A stretch of DNA of 64,000 nt from Symsagittifera roscoffensis (GCF_963678635.1 NC_087067.1:2480001-2544000); one strand, 5' to 3'; shown: positions 30,199 to 41,463, numbered from the stretch's first letter. The notes: generated from the letters alone by a model not told the origin. Numbers and translations are program-made.

Positions 30199-32005
30199 AT
30201 GTATATTCTAAAAATATTGATTTTTCTCCAACTCTTTTTTCTAGTAATCTCCAATCAAAACATAAACCCTTCCCCCCGCACAGGACCCCAAGATTTATTA
30301 GTAACACATTACGATTGTGACGAAAACGAACAAAAAACACTACACAAATATGCAATAAATCAAGTATCACAATGCGAAACAGAATCACAAGCCATAGAAA
30401 CAACAAATGTAATAGCGACACTTTATTCAAAAGCCCGAGCAACAACAGTTGTAGGATATAAATTCACAGCAACATTTTCTGAAAAGAAAGTACATTGTTC
30501 ACAAGTCTCAAATGGAAATAAAAACCGACTTGACCACGAATCATTCTACCAGAGTAATATAGAACGACTTTTACATCTCAATCCCGAAGATTGTAAAAAC
30601 GAGTTACTCAGACTAAATATCACAAAAAATAAAAACACAGACAGAAATTTAGTATATTTCCAAGTTTTTTCAGATTCTGTACATCCAGCAGAACTTGAAA
30701 GATATCAAGGACATATAAAACTAGACAAAAAATATCCATACAACGGCGCACACGGAAGATTAACTTATGACATACACGATAAACACTGGATACCACATAT
30801 TGGTATAAATAACCCATCAAACTGCAAAGCAGACACAAAAAATAAAGGATATCAAGAAATAATGTTTTTCGATTGGAAAATACAACTCGAAAAAATACAA
30901 CTCACACGCGATTTATCAGACAACACAATGATCTATCAAGGAATTAGATTACCTTGTAAAAACGATCAAGGCTATTGTGACCCTACAACTTGAACACAAG
31001 CAACAATTGTTTGGTTCCCCGAAGACACATGTACAACATTTCAAGTAGCAAAAATACACGCTCGTATGATAAAATTTCACGAAAAATATTTTATACAGTC
31101 CATTCCATATGAACAAGTAAACCCATCACGAAAACAAAGTTCTAATTTTAGGAACATACACAATATAGAAAATAAATTGACACGTTTTCAAATATATCAA
31201 GAAACAGAACTTGCATGTAAATACAGAAACCCACTTCACAAAACACAATACTCTGAAATATTAGTTGAATACGAAAAAGGATTCGACATGACCACTGGAA
31301 AAATAAAAATCGACCCATATGCCACAGGTCATCCTCCAAACGAAGGAACATCATATATACCAGTTAATTTCCAAAAAAGTAAAGGTCAACCCGGTGGACA
31401 TCTAAAGCCCCATGACACTAGAAGCACAAATTTTTTTCAAGAACTATCACTAATGAATAGTACATATTTCGGTAATATCCACTATGATATTCACTTAGAT
31501 ATGAAATTAGACTACACAATTAGCCGAATTTTTCAAGAAATGTCACTCTCTGAATTAGAAACACTTCACCAACTATGCGAATTAGAAAGAACACAAATCC
31601 TACAATCAATTGCATTAGCAGTATTAAAAATACCCTACGCAGGATATTTATTATCAGGCAATAGATCAAATTTTTTAGATTATGAAGGAAACATTTTATA
31701 GTTTTATACCTGTACCAAAAAAGTATCACCACTATACGTTTTTGAAGATAAACGATGCTATAAAAGAATCCCTATCTTTTATAAGAATAAAGTACACTTC
31801 GTTGACACACTTTCAAGACGAACCTATTTCTGGGATACCGCAGTCCCATGTGGATCAGAAAATAGCCACAATGTAGTACAACTGAACCCCGATGAAGATA
31901 AATATTACCTTCTTACCCCATATCCTACATTAATGCAATCACTCAAAAAATTTTCACCTGAAAGCATTAGAGCTATTGTTCGAAACCCAAATATTGACTT
32001 ACAAT
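30199..32005 (+). pseudogene. env: Envelope-like ORF, first copy, interrupted and 3'-truncated
   Basis: Starts with a signal peptide-like MYILKILIFLQLFFLVIS. The ectodomain has regularly spaced cysteines and Asn-X-Ser/Thr sites. It is interrupted by TGA at 30991-30993 and TAG at 31699-31701, where unit 2 has Arg and Trp codons. At 32005 it is cut by the duplication boundary and runs in frame into the integrase C-terminal half (open frame 31933-32904). It lacks the membrane-spanning end present in the second copy. Confidence 0.75.
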
Positions 32006-32904
32006 TTCCCTTAGCATATAATTCACAAATCACGACAACTCTAGGAATGTCACCATATGAAATGGTTTTTAATCAAAAGCCAAGCAAACCGATTATGTTT
32101 ACAGCAAACTCTCATAAAAATGCACAAAGTTATTGTCAACCGAATAAAGACTCAATTTGTTATAATCTACCTCTACACACACACGATGAAGATCATTTTC
32201 ATCACCCACAAATTCTTAAGTTAGCCTCCGGTACACACACCGAATGGATTTTAAATAGAGATAAAAAACACAATGAAATTTACCAAAGAGTAACAAAAAA
32301 GTTGTTACAAAGGCAAAACATTAACGAACAAATAAATTCACGCTTTACACCAGCCTCCGATTTAAAAATTAGAACATTTGTTTTAATACCCAATTTTAAC
32401 ACTCAAAAAGGAATTTCTAAAAAATTACAACCCCTTTGTAAAGGACCATACCAAATAATTGCCAAACCCACTGATGTCACATATAAAATCACCGACTCAG
32501 AACAAAAAGAAATTGTTCAACATCGAAACAACCTATTACCTTATTACCCAAAAGAATACGCACTACGCGAACTAACTCAATTGTATTCTTTCACAGGTTT
32601 AAAAGTTATTCAAAATTACCCACATACGGAAAATAAAACAAAGGAACAACATGCCATTCACCTCGAAAACCAAAATAAAAAATTAACTACAACAAAAAAC
32701 AATACAAAAAAGCTAGATCAAAATACACCACAAAACGAAAGAAAAAATAGAAAAATGATAGAAAAAACAATACCTCAAGAACAAATCGACAAATCAGAAT
32801 ATAGAGAGTCATCACGACTTAGAAATCAACCACGTAAAAACTATAAAACATTCATTCCACAATCTAAAATATTAAAGAAAGTCGAATTTCAAAAACAGCT
32901 TTAA
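31933..32904 (+). pseudogene. Envelope-integrase fusion frame at the duplication junction
   Basis: The first ~24 residues are envelope sequence (MQSLKKFSPESIRAIVRNP). From 32006 on, the frame is the integrase C-terminal half with the GPY/F module and no DDE core aspartates. It is an accidental product of the tandem duplication rather than an evolved protein. The integrase part is intact here, unlike unit 1, because the A-run is one shorter. Confidence 0.8.
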
Positions 32905-33497
32905 ATTTATATTTAATAATTTTTGTACCTCTGAAATATTTTGAACTTTCATTTTTCAAAATAACATGCTGACAAACACCCAACGATTCTAGTTCATAAT
33001 TAGCCAATAGGATTCATCCAATCCGTCACCTTCTCTAACTCTAACACAGATCAACTAGACGAACGATATTAAACTCCAGGCATATCTATAACTATAACTT
33101 TGCGACCTCCAGGTCAAAAATAAGCAAACCATTCCAACTTGACAACTAAAATAAATATCACCATAATATCATAACCCTCCCTTATCTAATAAACCAAAGA
33201 TCAACAATATTTCCCCAACTCAGACCTCAAATACCCCCCAAACAAATATGTTAAATTAGCCTAAAGTAAAAGAACGACCATTTTAATTAGCCTAAAGTAT
33301 AAAAATCTCAAAGATACCCCAGATCATTTGACAAATGAAAATAAAGACAAAGAAGACCTCCCGATCACCATAAAATTTGCCCCCAACAATTTTTCACAAA
33401 ACTCGACCCACTTGTCAAAAAACCAATAAATAATTCGACCACACTTGAAAATTGCCTCAAACAACAAAAAATATTTGATCGAGAAGCCATTTCTTAA
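32905..33497 (+). other. Non-coding spacer, unit 2
   Basis: Counterpart of 28061-28653 with a handful of substitutions. No ORF. Confidence 0.6.
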
Positions 33498-33728
33498 ATG
33501 CTCTTCTCTCGACCAGTTACCGTAATTCTAAACATTCTCGCAAACTTTTTCACAATATTTAAACCTTTCATCATATTTCTTTTTGATACCTTGGAATCTT
33601 TTATAATAATCTTAATCATTTTTTGCAATATTTTTTTAATTTTCTATTCCATATTTGAACTATACCTCCAGCTTTCGAAAGCTATTGACTATATCCACAG
33701 GTACGATTCACAAAACTTATCTAAATGA
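33498..33728 (+). CDS. Small membrane protein ORF 1 (unit 2)
   Basis: 76 codons, one residue different from the unit-1 copy (Phe to Leu near residue 30). Same two hydrophobic segments and the same ATGA overlap with the following ORF. Unknown function. Confidence 0.5.
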   Translation: MLFSRPVTVILNILANFFTIFKPFIIFLFDTLESFIIILIIFCNIFLIFYSIFELYLQLSKAIDYIHRYDSQNLSK

Positions 33729-33913
33729 TACGAACCATTTTTAGTAGAACAGATATTTTCTTACTATTTGTAATTTTTATAACATTTCTATCATCCCTCA
33801 TCTTGACAATATGCAAATGTATAAAGAAAGCAATCATCACATTCGCCCTAGCAACAATCCTCCTAATTCTTTTTCTAGAAGAATACTATAATAAACATAA
33901 ATTTTTCCACTAA
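33725..33913 (+). CDS. Small membrane protein ORF 2 (unit 2)
   Basis: 62 codons, one residue different from unit 1 (Tyr to Phe at residue 15). Hydrophobic with a short basic loop. Unknown function. Confidence 0.5.
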   Translation: MIRTIFSRTDIFLLFVIFITFLSSLILTICKCIKKAIITFALATILLILFLEEYYNKHKFFH

Positions 33914-35054
33914 AAGAATAAATAAAAAACCATCAAAAATTGCTAACCAACAATCACTCAGTCAGTCTTCACCGACATCATCCCAAAATAACCCAACACC
34001 ATCTTCAACTACCCAAAACCCCCAAACATCCACACGAATTTCTTTTCAAGATAACCCATATACCTTTGAAGAACGACACGCTCGCTTATCAGAACCACTA
34101 GAACCAGTTCAACGACAAGCACCTCTAAGTGAACCAACATATAACTTATACCCAACATTACCACAAGAATTAAGTAGAATACGAAATCCTAGTCAAAACC
34201 AAAATACAGTAGAAATAAATAGACAAATTATACATCCTCGACGAAACAGAAATTTTCAAACTCCCCGAGTTCATTTTGATATACCCCAATCCCCATCACA
34301 AGGTACTCCAGAAAACCCCATTGGTATATTACCAGAAACTCCTACGCTTCTTTCACAACGTAGCACCTCAAGCCTACCCTCAGATTACTTAGGTTCAACA
34401 CCAACATCTGAACAAATCCGTGAAAACCCCTTTAACCCCACAAACCAAACATCACGACTACCATACTGGACAACACATTCATTCACACAAGGTGAACCAA
34501 ATTTAATCAATGATCCAATAGATATTTCTACGGATACAACAACATCCTCATCACTACCAGAAACATTATCACTACCATCAACACCATCACTAAGCCAGAT
34601 TTCACCACCGCCTTTTAACTTAAATTTCCCAAATAACCTCGACGCTAGATATCGAGAACAATCATCAACAAATATCCCTTTAAGACTAGACTGGAATACA
34701 TTCACAGCACCTCCACCATTATTTGGACAACACCTAGAAAGTAACCGACTCCATAACTGGGCACTAAATAGACTACAATATAGACAAGACATTCACGAAG
34801 ACATTCGTGCTCATAACATCCAAATACTCCAACAGAATAGTCTACAATTAAAATTTGAAATCACGGTTAAATTAAACAACATTACTCAGCATCCCTATCC
34901 ATTAAATCCACCAAATATAACAGCTCAATCCCTACCACCACCATTTATAACAACTGAAGTAATATACAAATACGACAGATATACCAAAAAGACAATTGGT
35001 TACATCACATTTTATAACCCATACTCAGGATTATCATACACATGTATATTCTAA
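33879..35054 (+). CDS. ATG-less ORF (unit 2), overlaps envelope start
   Basis: Open from 33879, right after the ttctttttctag acceptor-like site, to the TAA at 35052-35054: about 391 codons with no in-frame ATG seen. A single-base deletion relative to unit 1 near 34985 changes the last ~22 residues, so the frame runs 13 bases past the envelope ATG at 35042. The Ser/Thr/Pro-rich body is the same as in unit 1. Which C-terminus is ancestral is not decidable here. Confidence 0.6.
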   Translation, partial: KNTIININFSTKRINKKPSKIANQQSLSQSSPTSSQNNPTPSSTTQNPQTSTRISFQDNPYTFEERHARLSEPLEPVQRQAPLSEPTYNLYPTLPQELSRIRNPSQNQNTVEINRQIIHPRRNRNFQTPRVHFDIPQSPSQGTPENPIGILPETPTLLSQRSTSSLPSDYLGSTPTSEQIRENPFNPTNQTSRLPYWTTHSFTQGEPNLINDPIDISTDTTTSSSLPETLSLPSTPSLSQISPPPFNLNFPNNLDARYREQSSTNIPLRLDWNTFTAPPPLFGQHLESNRLHNWALNRLQYRQDIHEDIRAHNIQILQQNSLQLKFEITVKLNNITQHPYPLNPPNITAQSLPPPFITTEVIYKYDRYTKKTIGYITFYNPYSGLSYTCIF

Positions 35055-37654
35055 AAATATTGATTTTTCTCCAACTCTTTTTTCTAGTAATCTCCAATCA
35101 AAACATAAACCCTTCCCCCCGCACAGGACCCCAAGATTTATTAGTAACACATTACGATTGTGACGAAAACGAACAAAAAACACTACACAAATATGCAATA
35201 AATCAAGTATCACAATGCGAAACAGAATCACAAGCCATAGAAACAACAAATGTAATAGCGACACTTTATTCAAAAGCCCGAGCAACAACAGTTATAGGAT
35301 ATAAAATCACAGCAACATTTTCTGAAAAGAAAGTACATTGTTCACAAGTCTCAAATGGAAATAAAAACCGACTTGACCACGAATCATTCTACCAGAGTAA
35401 TATAGAACGACTTTTACATCTCAATCCCGAAGATTGTAAAAACGAGTTACTCAGACTAAATATCACAAAAAATAAAAACACAGATAGAAATTTAGTATAT
35501 TTCCAAGTTTTTTCAGATTCTGTACATCCAGCTGAACTTGAAAGATATCAAGGACACATAAAACCTGACGAAAAATATCCATACAACGGCGCACACGGAA
35601 GATTAACTTATGACATACACGATAAACACTGGATACCACATATTGGTATAAATAACCCATCAAACTGCAAAGCAGACACAAAAAATAAAGGATATCAAAA
35701 AATAATGTTTTTTGATTGAAAAATACAACTCGAAAAAATACAACTCACACGCGATTTATCAGACAACACAATGATCTATCAAGGAATTAAATTACCTTGT
35801 AAAAACGATCAAGGCTATTGTGACCCTACAACACGAACACAAGCAACAATTGTTTGGTTCCCCGAAGACACATGTACAACATTTCAAGTAGCAAAAATAC
35901 ACGCTCGTATGATAAAATTTCACGAAAAATATTTTATACAGTCCGTTCCATATGAACAAGTAAACCCATCACGAAAACAAAGTTCTAATTTTAGGAACAT
36001 ACACAATATAGAAAATAAATTGACACGTTTTCAAATATATCAAGAAACAGAACTTGCATGTAAATACAGAAACCCACTTCACAAAACACAATACTCTGAA
36101 ATATTAGTTGAATACGAAAAAGGATTCGACATGACCACTGGAAAAATAAAAATCGACCCATATGCCACAGGTCATCCTCCAAACGAAGGAACATCATATA
36201 TACCAGTTAATTTCCAAAAAAGTAAAGGTCAACCCGGTGGACATCTAAAGCCCCATGACACTAGAAGCACACGTTTACAAGAACTATCACTAATGAATAG
36301 TACATATTTCGGTAATATCCACTATGATATTCACTTAGATATGAAATTAGACTACACAATTAGCCGAATTTTTCAAGAAATGTCACTCTCTGAATTAGAA
36401 ACACTTCACCAACTATGCGAATTAGAAAGAACACAAATCCTACAATCACTTGCATTAGCAGTATTAAAAATACCCTACGCAGGATATTTATTATCAGGCA
36501 ATAGATCAAATTTTTTAGACTATGAAGGAAACATTTTATGGTTTTATACCTGTACCAAAAAAGTATCACCACTATACGTTTTTGAAGATAAACGATGCTA
36601 TAAAAGAATCCCTATCTTTTATAAGAATAAAGTACACTTCGTTGATACACTTTCAAGACGAACCTATTTCTGGGATACCGCAGTCCCATGTGGATCAGAA
36701 AATAGCCACAATGTAGTACAACTGAACCCCGATGAAGATAAATATTACCTTCTTACCCCATATCCTACATTAATGCAATCACTCAAAAAATTTTCACCTG
36801 AAAGCATTAGAGCTATTGTTCGAAACCCAAATATTGACTTACAATCAATTGGAATATATTCAAAATCCGATATACAACATCTCATTAGAACACAACAATT
36901 CCAGGAATTATTAACACAAATGGACACTATACAAAGACAATCAATTGACCAAAACTTACGGAAACTTGCCGAAACAGCAGGATTTGCAGACATTTATACA
37001 CAAGATTATAGCGGATATTTTAAAGACATTAAAGACTATATATATCTCAACGGTGAAAAATACCGACCACAAGATATCTCACCTATAAATATTTTTAGCT
37101 TTGTTACACTCAAAAATGAAATTCTTGATTTTCTAGGATGGCCCTATTACATCTTAGAAAAATTGTTTAACGCAATTTTTAACTTTATAGGATTTCTTTT
37201 CTCACTCTTAAAAGGAATCTATAATACATGCGCTATACACACACAAGTAAATAGACAAGCAAGTGTAGCACGCATCTTATTTGCAGGATTTTTTGGAATT
37301 TTTTCATCATCAATAAACAAAATTCTTTTAGACGCACAAATAAAAGAATATTTCACAAAAATAGCAACAAGACAGAACACATATGACGAAGAACATAACA
37401 ATGTAGACATTACGCCTACAGCACCACAGTTACCACCCCTACCACATAACCATCCATTATCACTAGTCCCACGAAATTTTCGAAATTTAGCTATAACACA
37501 TACTCCAAATTTCAGACCAACCATATCACAAAGTCCCATTCAACATATAATGACACACAATTCACTAGATGAAAATACATATGAACAAATTATAGAACAA
37601 CCACATACAACTGCTTTTCAGTCTCAAAATAATAATTTTTTTAGCTCACGATGA
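35042..37654 (+). pseudogene. env: Envelope-like transmembrane glycoprotein, complete length with one stop
   Basis: 871 codons with a single in-frame TGA (35717-35719) where unit 1 has Trp. Signal peptide at residues 1-18. The cysteine-bearing ectodomain includes WFYTCTKK, then CYKRIPIFYKNKVHFVD and VPCGSEN, patterns reminiscent of class III-type glycoproteins of negative-strand RNA viruses. Two hydrophobic stretches follow near residues 700-760 (FNAIFNFIGFLFSLLKG and RILFAGFFGIF), then a ~120-residue Pro/Asn/His-rich cytoplasmic-like tail. It would mediate membrane fusion and infectivity if functional. The family assignment is only suggestive. Confidence 0.75.
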
Positions 37655-37779
37655 GCCGTTAACTTGGATCCCTACACCGCTCAAATTCCCACCCAACCAA
37701 CCTCAACACTCCAATTACAATTATTCCACTTTTTGCTTTCCCGCCACCCGATTTCCCAAACAATAATATAACATCAGGC

Positions 37780-39459
37780 ATGAATTCAGACACTAATTCA
37801 CATAACTCAGTTTTATACTCCATCTCACAACTCAATAACCCAGATATTGAAACCCCTGATGAATTTGCCGATTCTGAACCATCTCCATCCAATAATTTTC
37901 AAACCAATCCCTCAGTTTTTTCGAAACCCTCTTTTCAACCAATCCCACCATATAACCCACTCCCATCCATTTCCACACCCTCCTATGCTTCACAAGTTAC
38001 CCCAACCTACTCTTCACTTCATTCAGATCGATCATCCAATTCTCCAGACACCCCCCAAATCTCCCAAGAACTAGATAATTTTATCACCTTACAACAACAA
38101 CCCTTCCACCTTGACACCTCAACTATAAACCAAATTTCATCAACCATAGAATCATCAAACCCACCTACCCCTACACCCTCTTCAGCTTATACCGCATCAC
38201 TAGCACCATCATCCACATCCACCGAATCATCACTTAGCACTAATAGAGCTTACCGCACTTTCAAAAGAAAATTCCCAAACCATCCATTTCCAACAAAACC
38301 AGGAATAGCTCGAGAATATATTAATCACCCAAATCACACTAACACGAAAGGTTTTTTAGCAATCACCCTACCTTCATTTCCACAATATACTTTGAACACT
38401 CCTAAGGACACTAACGACACACGTAGTTTTGTAGATGAACAAGTTATAATGCCTACACTTCATTGGACATCATATTATCATTTTACTAACCCCCTTTGCC
38501 TACCTTTATCTAATACTCACATCGATATAGAACGAAATCAAGATATGCTATATCGACTCACTACACCACTAACACATAGACAATTTACTTACATCGGATA
38601 TAAAAAATCACTAAAAACATACACTGCACCCCTAGCTACCGAATATACGCTAGAATATTACGATCATAACATCATCCGAACTAACCAAGACCAATTTTTA
38701 GATGATGATCGCTTCGCTAACCCACAAATCACAGAAAAATTTTTCATCAAAACACCATATGTTTTTACACTCAATATATTTGATCGCAAATTCGACCACA
38801 TCATTTCTGAAGCACTAACCGACACACAAGCTAACGAAAGTTTCAAAGAAAGATTTCAATTATTTTCACTAACCTTTCACTTCCTTGCACCACATGAACG
38901 AGATTTGCACTGCTCACACGACATTATGTTACGCACTAAACAAACCCACACATATACATATTACCGCTTTATACAAAATCACTTTGACCTACACACTCCA
39001 TCAAGACAACCACACCATCGTTTTCAATTTATTAACTCTAAATACACACCACCATTTTTTCTTAACTTCACATATTGCATCAAAGATACTAACCTTCACG
39101 GTATTCTTCGCAATTATGATCCCATAACCCAAATGTATATTTTTTGTCCCATCACAAAGACCTTCAACGCAGAAGAATCCAGACCCTTCCTTATCCCACT
39201 TGAATTTGTTCAACCTATAGAAATCCCCATATTAGAATTCATCCACAACACTAAATATAACCACAAATTATATAATCTCATCCAAAACTCACCTTATGAT
39301 TTTGCAGTTGGCACTGAAGAACTAAAAACCATTAAAGCACTTCAATTGCTTTGGCCACTGCTTCAAAATAAAACCATCATTCGCATACTAGCAAAATTAC
39401 TAACAAACTCCGACATAATCCACGACATCTTCCCCCACGGTTTTTTCCCCGACGACTAA
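37780..39459 (+). CDS. Large ORF of unknown function downstream of envelope
   Basis: 559 codons, uninterrupted. Residues 1-165 are Ser/Pro/Thr-rich and disordered-looking. Residues ~170-559 look globular, with aromatic-rich strands (LHWTSYYHFTNPLCLPL, FTYIGYKKSLKTYTAPL, IFDRKFDHIISEALTD). No signal peptide, zinc finger or catalytic motif was recognised. It follows envelope by 125 bp in a different frame. Its intactness in an element with broken pol and env is notable. Immediately after the stop comes cag|gtaagt, a near-perfect splice donor. The Ser/Pro-rich N-terminus resembles the ATG-less ORF in composition only. Confidence 0.65.
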   Translation: MNSDTNSHNSVLYSISQLNNPDIETPDEFADSEPSPSNNFQTNPSVFSKPSFQPIPPYNPLPSISTPSYASQVTPTYSSLHSDRSSNSPDTPQISQELDNFITLQQQPFHLDTSTINQISSTIESSNPPTPTPSSAYTASLAPSSTSTESSLSTNRAYRTFKRKFPNHPFPTKPGIAREYINHPNHTNTKGFLAITLPSFPQYTLNTPKDTNDTRSFVDEQVIMPTLHWTSYYHFTNPLCLPLSNTHIDIERNQDMLYRLTTPLTHRQFTYIGYKKSLKTYTAPLATEYTLEYYDHNIIRTNQDQFLDDDRFANPQITEKFFIKTPYVFTLNIFDRKFDHIISEALTDTQANESFKERFQLFSLTFHFLAPHERDLHCSHDIMLRTKQTHTYTYYRFIQNHFDLHTPSRQPHHRFQFINSKYTPPFFLNFTYCIKDTNLHGILRNYDPITQMYIFCPITKTFNAEESRPFLIPLEFVQPIEIPILEFIHNTKYNHKLYNLIQNSPYDFAVGTEELKTIKALQLLWPLLQNKTIIRILAKLLTNSDIIHDIFPHGFFPDD

Positions 39460-41053
39460 CAGGTAAGTATAATTTATACATATTCTTAACTAATAAATTT
39501 AAAATAAAACACTAACCATTCTTTATCCATGTTTTATTTAGATTTTTAGTCTTCATCTCACGATCATCTGCAAAATGCACAAAAGAAAAATAAAAAATAG
39601 AAAACTTCTTCAAATTCTTAAAAACTCTATTAATATTTTACACTAGATAAATTCAATAAAATTCATACCAATGTAGTAAATTAATTTATAAATTATTCCC
39701 CCAAAAGCAGTAATTCTAATAATGATGAAAATTTGTAACTTAATTTTTCCCCAAAACTAGCAGTAAAATTGAAATTCTATGTAGTAAATTGATAAAACGC
39801 AAATGCAGTACTAACCTTTTGATATTTTCATTCACTCGCACAAGAATTCTATCCAAACTCGCACAAGCTCGCCCACGAAGATTTGTTTAAATAATGAATT
39901 TCAGTTTTAAATTTTCACACTCAACAACTCTAACACACGATAACAAATTTCAAACTTTCCTTTAACCCTGTTGGAAAGGAATTATATACTAAACAAAACT
40001 AACCAATGCAGCTTACTAAACACCACAACACATAGAATAACAGCATGACTAAGAAAAGGAAACCAACGGTACCCAAACCGGATTAACCCAGTTTAAAACT
40101 GGATAATTTATTCTTTTGAAGACTATTATAAAGTCTAAGAAAGAAATAATAAAACACCAAAAAGTCGAAAGACAAACCCATACCAAAAACAATTTGATTT
40201 TTGAAAAAAGGACACAACCAACGAAACATAAGAAAAACCACAATAAACCCAACATAAAAAGTTATCACATAACAGGACCTCTCACAGAAACCGCACGAAA
40301 TCATACTCCCACTCCTGGCCTAACCCACCAGAGAGGACGTCCTGAGCATGCTCTATAGCCGGCCTAACCCACCGCGCTACATCCACGCTTTGTGACCACA
40401 CTCCTATTTTTAATAAGAGGTACTCAAGGGTGAGTAACTCTTCAAAATAACCGAACTAAAACAAAAAGCTTTTGTGAAAACAACTAACCAAAATCATAAT
40501 TAAAACACCAAACTAATAAAAATTTTATAAAATGTAAATTATACCTTGCAGTATACAGATCAGCATACAACACCAAAGACGAACATCCAAAGACAAAATG
40601 ACCCCAATACACTCGAAAAAGAATGGCCAACCACAATCAATATGCCGCCCACAATCACAACTCAAAGGATTTAGAGTACGACTTGACTTCGCAGAAAAGG
40701 ACTTCATTGAACTAGACCAATGACCACCTCGATGTTCAAGTATACGTACAGATCCGAGTAACCAGGCATCCCCTCCACGCACAATCTCCACGCCATTCCC
40801 AGACAAGGTCAAATACAAAGAAGTTCTCTACATGAAACGAAAAAAACCTGTCATAGCCAACCATTCTGAAATCAGATTTGAGTTTGTTGCGAAAACCCAG
40901 TCAGTGTCATGAGAAGACACAGCGATTGAACCTGGAACTTCTCTAACAAGAGAACCCAGAAGAAATATGATGTTCGCCAAATACCAACGCACATCATCCA
41001 TCCTTTGAATTGCAGAAAGACTATTCTAAAAAACTCTGTAAAACCCGGATGGG
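39460..41053 (+). other. 1.6-kb 3' untranslated region of the retrotransposon
   Basis: Opens with a cag|gtaagt donor at 39460-39468. The rest is AT-rich, with stops in all frames. The sequence just before the 3' LTR (acccggatggg) is only a weak polypurine tract. Bases 40310-40390 contain two similar strings, ggcctaacccacc, each next to a GC-richer segment. The short ORF there is not convincing. Confidence 0.6.
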
Positions 41054-41463
41054 TGGAACCTGATCTAAACTACATTTTATGATTGGATAAATTAGATATT
41101 TTACCACTGTAAAGTATTTAATATTAACCAATCATGATCCATCAAACTAACAACCCACCTATTTGTAAGTGCTGGAATTACTTGTAATTTCAGCACCAGA
41201 GAGATTTGAATTTAACTTAGAAATTAGTTGACTCTCCAAGAAGACTTCAACAGCCGCAATAAACCAGTATACCCTAGATCTATTGAGCCTAGCAGAGACT
41301 AGTTAAACACCCTGAGACTAGATAGTATAAGAGTAAGATTAGGATCGGTATTAGACTAAGAAGTTGCACGAATCTATCCGGCCGAAAATAAGATAGCGTG
41401 ACGAGCAGACGGTGTACCCTATCCGAAATTACTCTATGAGTTAACCACATCGGTCCTAACTCA
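41054..41463 (+). repeat. 3' LTR
   Basis: 410 bp, TGG...TCA, one base different from the 5' LTR (C at the cccacctattt site near 41161). Followed by AAAAA, matching the base run before the 5' LTR. Confidence 0.95.

Larger units (their letters stand above)
27161..32005 (+). repeat. Internal tandem duplication, unit 1 (4845 bp)
   Basis: Begins at ttcccttagcatataattc in integrase and ends at gacttacaat in envelope. Every base has a counterpart in 32006-36845, with roughly 40 substitutions noted by eye and three small length differences (1, 1 and 3 bp). Unit 1 has the extra A that frameshifts integrase and two stops in envelope. Confidence 0.95.
32006..36845 (+). repeat. Internal tandem duplication, unit 2 (4840 bp)
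   Basis: Second copy of 27161-32005. Net 5 bp shorter (single A missing in the run near 32270, 3 bp near 36270, 1 bp near 34985). It includes the integrase C-terminal half, both mini membrane ORFs, the ATG-less ORF and most of envelope. Confidence 0.95.
17548..41463 (+). mobile_element. 23.9-kb Ty3/gypsy-type LTR retrotransposon with envelope and extra ORFs
   Basis: Two 410-bp LTRs with one base difference bound the element. AAAAA flanks both sides (17543-17547 and 41464-41468). Order: LTR, primer-binding site, leader, ORF 19172-19639, ORF 19614-20894, gag, protease, RT, RNase H, integrase, two mini membrane ORFs, an ATG-less ORF, envelope-like ORF, ORF 37780-39459, 1.6-kb 3' region, LTR. 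The RT-RNaseH-integrase order and the GPY/F module place it in Ty3/gypsy (Metaviridae). Typical members are 5-10 kb. The excess here comes from unrecognised ORFs, long untranslated parts and a 4.84-kb internal tandem duplication (27161-32005 and 32006-36845). It lies in the last intron of the synaptotagmin gene, same strand. Stops and a frameshift make this copy non-autonomous. Confidence 0.93.

Noticed and set aside
40310..40400. tRNA- or SINE-like segment in the retrotransposon 3' region
   Set aside because: The A-box match fails at the key A and no B box sits at the right distance.
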